Shown one piece after another: positions 11,764 through 23,073 of a stretch of DNA of 64,000 nucleotides (positions are counted from its first letter, which is position 1; each line of letters opens with the position of its first letter). Source of the DNA: Styela clava (lineage: Eukaryota; Chordata; Ascidiacea; Stolidobranchia; Styelidae); contig NC_135252.1 in NCBI RefSeq assembly GCF_964204865.1, positions 7,771,383 to 7,835,382 of the forward strand, in the 5' to 3' direction. Under the pieces are notes generated by a model. It did no database searches and was not told where the DNA came from. It worked only from the letters and a program-made list of their open reading frames with translations. Position numbers and translations under genes: made by a program.

Positions 11764-13342
11764 TTATTCAAAATCAGCAACGCTTTCGAACCGTCTACTT
11801 CCTTCAGCATCGTTGGTATCTGAATTTATCACAGAAAAGTTTATAACTTGTATGTTATTATAACTCATAACTGTAAATTGATTTGTCTGAAATAAATCAG
11901 TCATTTTTGTATTATTATTAAGTGTGTGAAATTATTTCCACTTTTTGAAAATTCAAATACAGTATTACGTCAAATATGTAAAAAATGAGGTATCAATATA
12001 GTCATTCAAATTTCCTCATGTTGCATTAGATAATTTTGCGACAAATAACTGTAGCTGTAATACCTCTATTTATGAAGTCGTCGAAGTCCATCAACACGTC
12101 ATGGGCATTTTCCTCCTCCATCTTTTCAACCAGTTCATCTTTTAAGTTGTTCATATATTGATCGTAGGAATCATTATCCTGCGTTACAATGAAACATCAG
12201 TATATATAAACAAAAACAAAAAGCTAATCATCCAAATGGTCAGATGGTAGGCTAACTGTTTACTATAAATAGAATTGCTTTTTATGGGTCTGAGAATTGT
12301 AAAATTCTAATGTGATTTTCCATTGATATTTTGTCACATTTGATATTAAACGCAAATTTGTGCTCATAGTGTTTGTTTGAGCAAAAAGCAATTTAAGTCA
12401 TTATGCCAATATAGGAATATTTTAATGGTAGTTCCGGTTTAGTTATTGATTGTCTATTCTATATGACAACATAAACTGAAAATGAATTAGGTTAATCAAG
12501 CCATCAATTTATTTTTCAGTTTTTGTAGTCTTCGGTGCATATATAAATACTATAACACAGAAATGTACTGAAAATAATATCGGAAGTTGTCATTCATAGG
12601 CGAATAGTATGGCTGGTAATTGATTTGGTGTGCGCCAGGAGATATATTCTCAGCAGAACCTTTAGTATAATCATATGAGGTTTGTTGATAGTATTTTGCA
12701 TTTACGTTTATAACGCTGGCAATATATAATTTTATAATGGAATAAAAAAAATCAACATAATATTGAATTCAATTTTTATTACCGCGTGAGATTTTATGCT
12801 ATTTACCCTATTTTACCCTACAGCATTAAAATCGTTTGCGTCACACATCCTCAATATACTTCCCGGATTTTGTGAAAGAACTGTTTAGTGATGGACAACG
12901 ATTGCAAGTGCACAACTTCATGAAACTTTTATGGTCACTTCTATAAAATTGCAACGCAGTTGATATTACCATTTCACGTAGTTTCTTGACCGTGTCCACA
13001 AAATCGCCCGACTCGTCCATAAGCACCATAGCAGCTGTAGTCAGTACTTCTCTGTTATAAATATGTGAATAAATTGAAAAAATACCCGGTGTTTAGATGC
13101 ACAAAATTACTAAATTTATATGACAAAAACCAAGCCTAATCATTGAGATATTTTAGCATCATTTATTAATAGCAGACGACTTCGTATGTTCATACTCACG
13201 GGTTCTTTTTAACAAAATTAGCGGCCCCAGTTGCAGCATCTTTCACGCCCTCGAAGGCTTTTCTGAAGTCAGGCTTCCAGCCTGAATGTCCACGTCGTAC
13301 ATTCACAAACAAAATAAACGTTAAAATGAAGGTTAATCTCAT
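11764..13342 (-). CDS. Styelin-like secreted peptide precursor B (four exons)
   Basis: Minus-strand exons 13342-13200, 13051-12970, 12178-12064 and 11819-11764 splice in phases 2, 0 and 1 to 131 residues. Donors are AACCC|GTGAGT, AAATG|GTAATA and AGAG|GTATTA; acceptors are AACAG, CGCAG and TTCAG. A signal peptide of about 20 residues ends RRGHS and the peptide begins GWKPDFRKAFEGV. Known styelins likewise begin with GW and have a basic-Ala-Phe segment. Exon 1 ends in a split Pro codon after KKN, and exon 2 encodes EVLTTAAMVL, matching the ELVKAGMTAAMFAG of precursor A. Both second exons are exactly 82 nt, so the two genes are duplicates. Exons 3-4 code an acidic tail rich in Asp and Glu. Net charge of the peptide is only slightly positive. 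A long TATA tract lies upstream at 13391-13410. Confidence 0.8.
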
Positions 13343-13390
13343 ATCTATTGCTATTTTTTAAAATCGAAATTCTTATGCTGAGTCGCATTT

Positions 13391-13410
13391 ATTCTATATA
13401 TATATATATT
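13391..13410 (-). promoter_or_regulatory. TATA tract upstream of precursor B
   Basis: An alternating TA run lies about 50-70 nt upstream of the ATG at 13342 on the minus strand, a suitable position for a TATA element with a short 5' UTR. Confidence 0.5.
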
Positions 13411-16400
13411 TATTACAAAACTGTTTAAATGTGTTCACGTCAACTTCCTTGTATCCGCCAGGTGACAGTATTACTACGACTAAAAATCTAAAAAAAAACG
13501 ATCTGGTATCCAACCATCGTAACTTATCATCCCTCTACGTTTTGCAGATGCAAATTCCAACTGAACATTTTTTTCAATAACCTATGAATAGTAATAAAAT
13601 ATCGTAACATTATGGTCCAAGGTATGCGTATGCTGCGTATTGTACATATCTCACAGGTACAGTTTTATATTTTATTGTTTCTGCATTTCTTACTGGAACA
13701 TCCAATACGATACTCACAACATGCCAATTGTTTCGAAATGATTGTACCACCATGGCATATGTTAATTTAAGCCGTGGGGTCTTCTTTGTTAAAAAGTTTC
13801 CGTTTTGAGGTACTTTGGATGCACAACGATAAACTCGACCGTTTGCCCTAATGGCTGTCTATGGGTTTCTGTTTGGACAATTTACAAATAAAAATAGTAT
13901 TCATTTTTGCCCTGTCATCGTTCAGACAGTTGTGGATGATTGTGACCTGATATTCCCTTGTTTTTTTTTCTTCTTGGTCGATGTCTTTGTTGTGAATCAC
14001 AAGTTGTATTGACCTCGTGAGTTGATGCCAACGCATAAGCCAACGTTCATATTTTCAACCAAAATATTTGATTGATTTTTCCTTGGATTGATAGTTCCAT
14101 ATACAGTATGACACAACATATATTGACGTATGCCAGGTTTCAATAACAATAAGAATATATTCAAATTTTAGCAAATGATTATCAAATATTGGAAAATGCG
14201 TAAAGTGTGACTTATAACATTTTATTTATATCACGCATACTTTGTTAAAAAGTACAAATGTGAAGGATGTACTTGAGAACTTATAAATTTAATTTGCATT
14301 CACGCGTTGGAAACATCAAAAATTTAGTCAAATTGGTATACTATTCACCGACAGGTGAATTTTTCATGACGCGAACGATATGTTTACAATTAAACATTAC
14401 ATGCCAGATTACGTTGTATTTGTTTATGGTCAACTAACTCCAGAGTTCATCAATGTCGCTGGATAACCAGTTTGGAGATCAAAATGTATGGACCGAAAAT
14501 ATCACCGCTTGGTACAACGTGTGATAGAAATTTTCAATCTGTCTACTTGATTGAATCATATTTTTGCTGATAGCGTATATAAAAAAGGTCATTCCGCAAA
14601 TTAAACTTATCCCCTTGAACTGAGTGTAATATTTTTAATAAAATTCAAAAAAATCATTTTAGCGGAATAATTCAATGTTTGCTCGATAATGTGCCTTACA
14701 CTGGAATAATGTTTAGATGACTTAAAATTGAATGTAACTTCAATTTCGTGGTAAAACCTTCGATGCAAATAGAAAAATGCGAGCAAAATTTACAGCCACA
14801 TTTAGCTATGTTTCGCAAATTGAAAGCTTCGTTGACGGGCCAAAATTGTTATTTTCAAATATCTTTTCTCTGCATTTTGGTAAAATATTTTTATGTGACA
14901 CGTGAACTTGAAACGTGAATAAATGACACTACTGTAGAAAAAAAAAAACAGCACTAGATCCCTGATATGGCGTAGCAAGTAACACCCAGGCCATAGAGCA
15001 ATAAGTCATTTTCATTCAGTGTTTTGTACACATATGAAAAATTTCGATATTGCGACCGCGTTAATCAAACGTGTCAAACGGATTAAAAATGTTCGCGTGA
15101 CTCGAAAGCTTTTAGCGACTTAAACACCTTGTAAGCCCCCGGATTTGAATAGATATGCAGGAAATTGTTATTAATTTGGTGCCTGCAGTCATTCATACCA
15201 CAACCATGATTGTGTTTATTTGTATACCACATATTACATCAGTATTAAACATATATAAATTGACCACCTGTGGTTTGCTTCGAAATAGGCAGCAAATGAT
15301 CACGTAAGCCCATGTTTAATATCAAAACATTCATTTTCTTCATAACATCCTTTCTAGACGGAAAATAATAATTGAACCGTCGAATAATTTTTCTTCAATT
15401 ATTATTTCATTTAATCACAGTGGTTATTTAAAAATTTTAATATTCGTGTTACTTTTATTATTAGTCAATGGCTGGTAAAAATTAAGAATTCTGAAAACTG
15501 TGCCATTGTCACCGTAGCCAACAGCCACACGGTGATAGATTTCAACGGTCGTATTTAAATAACTCTAGAGAGCAATGCACAAATATATCCGTACAGTATA
15601 AATATATCGGTACCGTAGCGGTAAGGCCTGATCACCTGATCACCGAGTTTGCTGAAAAATCCGCGAACAAAAGTGACTGAAAAAATGGACAATAAGGCAT
15701 AAAATAGTGGGGATAATTTTGTGTCCCATAAAAAAAATTGTAAATAAAATAAAACAACAGACTTTGAGTAGTTCGACCCTTCTTCGAGTACTGAAAATTT
15801 GAAATCAATCTACATTTAGTTTTTGGTAGTCCATTAGTTGCGAGGATAAGCGCTTTTGCGTGTTTTTTTTACAACAACTTTTTTTTACAACAACAAGAAG
15901 AATTTAGACGAAGCGATCCTCAGGTCCGCGTCGTCTCCAAATAATATATTTAAAATGCTACAACATTTAGGTGGCTTTGTCAGCATTAGTATCACAAAGT
16001 TAGCATTCTATCGCGACTAGTCATTTAAATATTGACCATCGCAATTATGAACTCTAGTCCTCGTAGATGTCGATCAGAAAACATAAATAAACACAAATAT
16101 ATCTACCAGTTCGACTAATTCGTTTGACTTTCTTCAACCTGAAATATGAACCTACTCTTGCCCGTAATATAAATCCGTAGGTTAAAAGGTCGATTCCTGA
16201 TTCATTCAATATTTATACCAATGTTTATATTGGGTCTGATTTACTTTTCCGTTGTCAAAATCGGCGACAGTTTTGGAACGGTCGTTGGCGGCGTCGTACT
16301 TCAAATAAATATAAAATTTAGATATTATATAATGATTTTTCAAATGGCCATCGCTTAGTTTTCGCTCTTAGGGGGATAAGTGTTCGTGTAGACTTCGGGG

Positions 16401-18796
16401 GTGACTATGAACGTGGTGATTTCTTTGAGCCAAAGATATTACCATTTATTCCATTCACTCCTGGAACCAATCGTATAAAGAAGTTCCATTTTTGTTGTAA
16501 ATTCTAATCTCCATAATATCAAACTATGGAATCGTATTTGCACTCACACAACGCTTCTAATCTGCAAGTCGTGCAAAACTTCCACAACTGAACCTCGCTA
16601 CAAGAAATCACATGCGATAAAATTTGATTTTATTACTCATGCCAGATTGCAACCTAAAAATGTCGTACGTATTCGATCTGAAAATTATCTATACACGAAA
16701 AAATTTGAAACCTAATACGGTCACAATACATTGCGAATATAACAATATTCAAATAACTCAACTCAATAAATCATATTAAACATAATTTTGTCAGTCGAAG
16801 TTGATAGCTATTTTAACCTCAAGTTGTTTATTATCGTTATCTTCCCAATATAGTGTTACACGTGGGAAGATAATAACATTCTATAGCAGCATCTGAGTTT
16901 TTATAATTTCCGCCAAATAACGTCACGGTAAAGTAAACGTGTAACTTCACACAGGTCAATTATGAACATCATACAGTTGATAAAAGCTAAATAGGGCCTA
17001 ATAGATGTAAATGTGATATATCTAAGATGAGAGTGTGTACTTTACACAAAATATATACTGAATGGGTCATAACTGTTATGCAATAATATCTTGATGCCAT
17101 ATTATTTTTAACTTTTTTATTAACGTTTGTCATGAAGACAACGTCAATTGAAAACGATAAACACATCCGAACTTGAAAAATGTTGCTTCGATACTGCATT
17201 GAACAACAGTTTGTTCGTAGACTCTCGGAAATTTTGGCTCAGAAGAAGAAAAAGTAGTTGAAGAACCCGGATATATATATTTTGTCGTGTTATGATGCAT
17301 CTTCTTTGTAATAAAACAAATTATTCGTCTCATTGGCATGTTCTTGGTGCCTTGCTTGTATTTTCTGAAGTAACCGCTTTGAAAATATTGAAGTGCATCA
17401 AACATTCATGTTATATATTATGTAAAATATATTGTATGTAATAAGAACATGCGAATTCTTGTCCAATTACTATTGTCCAATTATAATTACGAGCCCTCTG
17501 ACGAACAGAAATTTGGAAACTCAGACCTCTTTTGAACTTGACGAGATAACGACCATTGGCTATTATTAGCAAACGTTCAAAATATCGCTTTATTTAGTAA
17601 TTCTGGATTGGCAACCTTTCTTATCAAACCAATTGGGATTTTCTACTTACTTTTTGTAATCTTCAAAGTATTTCGCTATAACTAATTTCGTTTCAGTATA
17701 GATCGCAATGTCTGCAGTAGTCATATATATTTAAAATACTTGCTAGGTTATATGGTTATGAAGTTCTATGAATTAATAAATAGAAACTGATAGCATTATT
17801 ATAGGACTAAAGAATGTATAAGATGTATACCTTCACCGACAAAAAAATCGATCATATTTAGGAATTTTTTTTCACAACCAATTTAAAGTAACGGTATATT
17901 TTTCTAATATAATTTTATTTATATACACGTTCTATTTTGCTAGTATCACATTATTTTTACATATTCATGGCTTTGGCATTCATCAGTTTAAAAATATGCC
18001 TCAGACAACGTGTCCGTTCACACATCAAAGTTCAAAGACATGCTGAGACAGGAAACCCAAGAATGACGCACAAAAATAATATACTGAAATAATTTTTCCA
18101 AAGGGAATTTGCTCGAGGACAAATTTGGTCGGACAATTTAATCTAATAATAAAACCTCCTTGATCCAAATTTAAAGATCGATACTTCGATCACAATGTAT
18201 AAACCTATTTCATACATATGTTAGTCCGTACGGTATTTGAGGTTATGTTTTAATAAAAAAGGATTTTTCCTCAAATATTTTCCGCTCGTATTTTTTCAAT
18301 CGAACTCCATTATATCCTACAAAGCTTGTTTGATAGTTCTAACTTCTTTAACCCTGCTGTGTGTTACATATAGAATTACCAGATCTGACCGCGTGATAAC
18401 CTACGGAACAAAATTTCACCTATATTTAAAACCTCACTGCATCAAGCGGTCAAATAAACGTTGGCGACGTACATTTTTTAATATATATTTGAAAAATACA
18501 CGATTTGAAGAGCGTAAATAATATAAATATAAGAATGAAAACAAAAAGTACATCAACCAATGGAAAATGAGATTTTAGGTATCACTATCCCAATATCTCT
18601 AACGGGATGGCAGAACGTAAAAGCTGTCCGCAATTACTTATGAGTAACATAAAAAATATCTAAAGATTTTCGAGATTGTTGAAATGAATAGTCAGATATG
18701 ACCGGTTATACAAACTTCGATGACCACCCAACTCCTGATTATGGGCCAATGTTTTTTTCTTACTCTAAAGTTCTGAATTTTGATATAATGGGGTAA
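13411..18796. other. Large stretch without a defensible gene
   Basis: AT-rich sequence. The only exon-like islands are at 16210-16310 and 16374-16507. On the plus strand these give a hydrophobic frame starting MFILGLIYFSVVKIGDS and then a frame with RVDFGGDYERGDFF, but I found no splice that joins them in frame. On the minus strand, 16240-16300 reads YDAANDRSKTVADFD, resembling the last exon of precursor B (NDAEGSRRFESVADFE). It may be a stranded paralogous exon. Confidence 0.4.
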
Positions 18797-18802
18797 TTTA
18801 TT
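18797..18802 (-). terminator. Polyadenylation signal AATAAA (minus strand)
   Basis: Begins 2 nt after the stop codon of the microseminoprotein-like gene (18804). It would give a very short 3' UTR. Confidence 0.5.
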
Positions 18803-18803
18803 T

Positions 18804-20147
18804 TTAACTAGCTTTCTTTTTGTTGTTGTTGTTCTTCAGAGACCTTGTCCGTTGCGCGATTGGAAAATTTACTCCACAAAGCTTGGAACTGTCGCCCTTT
18901 TCAACAATTCTTGCGTGGCATCTATCATCATACTTGACTTCACATAACGAATTCAGCTTTTCCTTCGACATTTGTCTGAAAAAAAAGGCTAGTTTTCCGA
19001 ATATATGCTCAATTTTCATTTGTTGTGTGCTTTCATTTGTTATTTAAAGTTGTGTGCATAAATAACAGATGAATCAACAAGACTCAATATTATTTTATGA
19101 TGGGTTTCTATGTTAGTTATATTGCATAAGTTCCAAGTTATGCAGCTATCATAAACTTCAACGATGCACCAATTAACGTTTAATTATCCCAACTTAAGTG
19201 TGATGTTGAGTGCTCCGTAAATTAGTTCAACGTATTAGCACTTTTAAAGAACCCGAAAAAAGCTGTTAATATTGACGGCTCAGAGTATGAAAAACTAGGC
19301 GCCGATAACGCTTACACAAACTAAATCTAATCAGGCATGTGTTCGTATATCTACATCAAACTTTTCGACCTATTCAACATTTTTATATTTATATCAACGT
19401 CCATCCAACATATTGCAAACGTACACACCTCTGACAACAGAACGATTCCTTTTCGACGTAATAGAAATGCACGTATTTTAAGGCGGGAAAACTAAAAGTT
19501 CCTGATTCCTCATCAAAAATTGGAGAGGGCGCGTCTTCACATTCAATAGATATTGCTTTCTTTTTAGGAAGTTCAACTTCCTCATCAATTACATCATGCG
19601 CTGTATCAATAGAAATTCCCTTTAAGCGATTGCCTAATGAGCTTTTCTTCATCCCTTTCTCGTTGTATTCATCAACTGCTTCGATGCATGAATTCTAAAT
19701 AATAGTAAAATATCCTATAATCTTGATAATATTACATATCGTATTCAACATTTTATTCCGCCTTTATAAAACAATTTAAAATTTCGTGCGTAAAATTTTG
19801 GATTAAATCATATTTTCAATAATATTGTGTTATAATAATACAAATATGCTTAATTGTGTATTCCAGTAGTCATGCGTTACGTTAGACAATATACCTATAC
19901 GTCTTTTGTCTAAACTAAACAATTCAGTGAAGTTACTATCCTTTAAAAGTCTCACCGTGTATTTTTTTACTTCTCTGCATATGCAAGTACTGCACGATTC
20001 TTGTAAATCACCAACAATCACCCAGTAGTCTATAGCTTTAGTTGGGATTTTTTGGTTTTCCGAACCTTTACAGCCTTTGCGTGTGCTGCATTTTAAGCAC
20101 AAAGCTGAGGCAATAAAACATAAATAAATGCATACATATGCCTTCAT
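18804..20147 (-). CDS. Beta-microseminoprotein (PSP94)-like secreted Cys-rich protein, three exons
   Basis: Minus-strand exons 20147-19956, 19694-19429 and 18975-18804 join in phases 0 and 2 to 209 residues. Splice sites are TACACG|GTGAGA, CAGAG|GTGTGT, TTTAG and TTTCAG. Residues 1-17 are a signal peptide (MKAYVCIYLCFIASALC). Residues 21-57 contain STRKGC and then ESCSTCIC, matching the STRKC and CxxCxC core of microseminoproteins. Residues near 150-195 contain ESFCCQ, then two cysteines seven residues apart (C-x7-C), then thirteen residues including RIVEKGDSSK before the last Cys. That spacing and the VEKxD motif match the C-terminal half of PSP94. Between the halves is an acidic, Lys-dotted insertion of about 85 residues, absent from the roughly 94-residue mammalian proteins. 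The C-terminus adds a basic Asn/Lys tail. The family is secreted; roles proposed in vertebrates include binding CRISP proteins and immune modulation. Exon 2 could be an alternative exon. Confidence 0.78.
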
Positions 20148-20230
20148 GATACAAGGTAACAACAAATCGCCAATGAATTTGGGAATGCCACAACAATAGT
20201 TAAGACTGTGGCGATCCCGAATGTGATCGT

Positions 20231-20239
20231 CTTTATATA
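20231..20239 (-). promoter_or_regulatory. TATA box of the microseminoprotein-like gene
   Basis: TATATAAAG on the minus strand, 84 nt upstream of the ATG at 20147, implying transcription from about 20205. Confidence 0.65.
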
Positions 20240-20261
20240 CTTCTATGAAATCTAAAACCAA

Positions 20262-21940
20262 GCCTGGGGCGTTTTTGTGTTAACAATATTTTCGAACGTT
20301 CTATAAAATTTCATTAGACATTTTTTACCGGGTCCTTAAAAGGTAATAACCAACGATAAACATTGAATAGTACGCGAAAATTTTGTCACTCATTGGAGAA
20401 GAATGCTTTTGTACAAAGATATTATGGCTATTAAATTTAAATAAACCTCTCAGTCGATTTCATTAGTATATACCGGTATGTATCAATATTTTTGTTTATT
20501 TTGATTTTAGTCAAGTGTTGGAGAATTAAAAGAATGAGTCTGTCTGGTATGAGTTGACGTATTTCACGAAAAACCACTTTGCGCGAATTTTGCCACGAAC
20601 CATATCATTTCATCTTGTATAGTCTTATATCTAATATAACTGTGACTTGACCGGCCGTTGGTTACGGCTTGTACACCAATATGCTCACATGCCCATGCAT
20701 CTGGAACAGTTAATGAACTGGTTATCCGGTGATCCGAACTGAAATGATAACTGAGAGAGAAGCCACAGTTGTCATATTGTTAAGTTGACTTAATACAAAA
20801 GCCGCATTTCACTTACTTACAATTGATATTGATTTAAGAGTTGAATAGAAATATGTACATCTATTTGTCATATATGTACGAGTATATAAACAAGTAATAG
20901 CTATATGTTACGACAATGGGAGTTATAAATAGTAGAAGGATTTACTGAACATTATATTCTTCAACACAGATTTTAATGGACCAATTGGCTGAAGAAAGAA
21001 ACGACATTGCTTAGCATTCGACTACAGGGTACCTCTGCCATCTAACGGTCGAATATACACACTACAAGTTTTACTATCACCACTAGAAGTTTGATGAACT
21101 GGAACATATTTTAACTACCGGTCAGTTATTTATGTTTTCTACCTGAAAGATAAGAATAAAATGTGAAAATCATGGTTCCCAGTGAAAACCTATAGGCTTA
21201 CCACAAGGTTCTTTTCAAGCGGTGATTTCAAATACTACACTATGTAGTTTTCTGTTGAGATTTTATTGTGCTTTCTTTATGGTGGATAGAAAAATGACAT
21301 GATTGGTACATGTATCACAGCAACTGGCCCTCCTAGCTTTGTCATTCAGAATTGAATTGATACCGTATGTTTCTGTTGTGGGGCACGGAAGACACGGAAA
21401 GTCTCGTGGAAATATGTAATGAATATGAAAATTTGTATTTTATATACAGCAATATTTCACACCAGCATTTTTTCCAGTGCGGGCGCAATTTCTTCGCTAT
21501 ATAAACTACACATATTGTTAAATCGTGAGGAAGGTTTGATCTATGCCAACCCTGCACTTTTAATGTAAAGTAGCGTTCTAATTGGAAAATAGTGAACGAT
21601 ATTCCTCATATTAGTCCCATTAAATAATTTAATCCAATAACTGTTTGAAATAATTGCACGGAGCAAAATAGGATTATGGTGCGATTATTCCAAGCAATCA
21701 GATTTACTTAATTTAAGTAATGGATATTCGTAATACTACGAGATATAACATAAATTTGAACATATAGGTTTTATATTTTTAACCCTAAAGCTAGACCCAC
21801 TCTTTCGTCGCATAAAATTGACACTACTAATGAAAGAAGACGCATTTCATTGCAGCGCTAATGGTACAACTTTACCGTTCATCTTTTATTCAGTTTGATT
21901 CGTTGTCATTGATATGGTCACAACTGATAAATTTGTCTGT
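20262..21940. other. Intergenic; no gene seen
   Basis: AT-rich. A TATA-like GTTATAAATAG at 20925-20935 is followed by only a 12-codon frame (ATG at about 20975), so no gene is called. Confidence 0.45.
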
Positions 21941-22196
21941 TATGGAACGTAATTTTGGTGTTTAACTACACATATTTAAAACGAAATAGTCGGCATCTGA
22001 GGTCACAGCGTTACAAATTTGGAGATGTACCGATGTATCGGCAATTTTTCGGTATCGGCTAAATGTATTATGGAACGTAATTTTGGTGTTTAACTGTACA
22101 TATTTAAAACAAAATAGTCGGCATCTGAGGTCACAACGTTACAAATTTGGAGATGTACCGATGTATCGGCAAGTATTCGGTATCGGCTAAATGTAG
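21941..22196. repeat. 128-bp tandem duplication carrying an ATCGG-rich transposon end
   Basis: Two nearly identical units start at 21941 and 22069 (period 128). Each ends in GAGATGTACCGATGTATCGG and TCGGTATCGGCTAAATG. The same GATGTACCGATGTATCGG motif opens the repeat at 32812, so this is a piece of a dispersed transposon family duplicated locally. Confidence 0.85.
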
Positions 22197-22787
22197 ACCG
22201 ATATATTTAGCTTTTCAATACGAATCAGAATGTTTTGAAAAATAAGTTAAAATACTAATCTTGAAATAATTTTTTTCTCGGATAGATCGTGAACTATGTT
22301 GCGCCCTGCACGTCGCCACCCCAGCGAGAAGAAACATGAATAGGATTCTGACTTGTTTTAGCTATTTATCAGCCAAACTGGCTCAACTAATTTGGCTATA
22401 TCCGCAGCCAAATTTTTGATATTACATGGTAATTAGAAAGAAATATATCAATCGAATATTAGTGGACGTTCCAATGTGTAAAAAACAACGATATATTGGC
22501 GCAAAATCTTGCGCACGTAACTCAGTGTATCAGTTCGATAGGATAAGGAGGCTGAATACTTTCCACCAACAGTAGCCAAACCCTATGATTTTTCTGATTG
22601 AGCATCTGAATCAATTAACGCATTTGGATTTCAAACATCAGTTAGTTAAATAATACATATATATATATACACACAGTATATAGATAGCTGTGACCGTCAG
22701 CTGATTTTCTTTTTAGGAATTTCACATTTACAAAACTTTCACCAATCATGAGTTGTTCATCGTTAATCTACCTTATGCTAAAGACTT

Positions 22788-23073
22788 TTATTACTTATCG
22801 ATTTTAATCGGTAAGTATGTTGATGGGTGTTTGTCTGTTGGATGCACGCGAAATCTCACGAAAGCGAGATTGAATCTGCTCCAGATTTTGCATGTGCATT
22901 CATCATATGTCGTACCAGAAGCCTGTTGATTTTGGATGAATTATGTCGTATAATTAGCTAGTTATTAATCAATTAGTGATGGGACACAAGGTGTCACTAT
23001 GGAGTAAGAGCGCTGTTTTGGGTCCCCCTAAGTTTCGATCAATAAGTCTTCGGTATCTGACCGATATTCTCGT
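22788..23073 (+). repeat. Dispersed repeat, about 290 bp (copy 1 of 3)
   Basis: Opens TTACTTATCGATTTTAATCG and closes TCTGACCGATATTCTCG. Two further full copies lie at 54914-55204 and 56512-56781 in the same orientation. All contain GATGCACGCG, TCTGCTCCAGATTTTGCATG (second position varies) and GGTGTCACTATGGAGTAA. High similarity between copies indicates recent spread. No coding potential; class unknown. Confidence 0.88.

Noticed and set aside
17130-17405. 91-codon minus-strand frame
   Set aside because: No motif, signal peptide or splice sites. Composition is consistent with chance.
18237-18521. 94-codon frame with a hydrophobic segment and a basic C-terminus
   Set aside because: It has no ATG at its opening (it begins with TTG) and no splice or promoter support.
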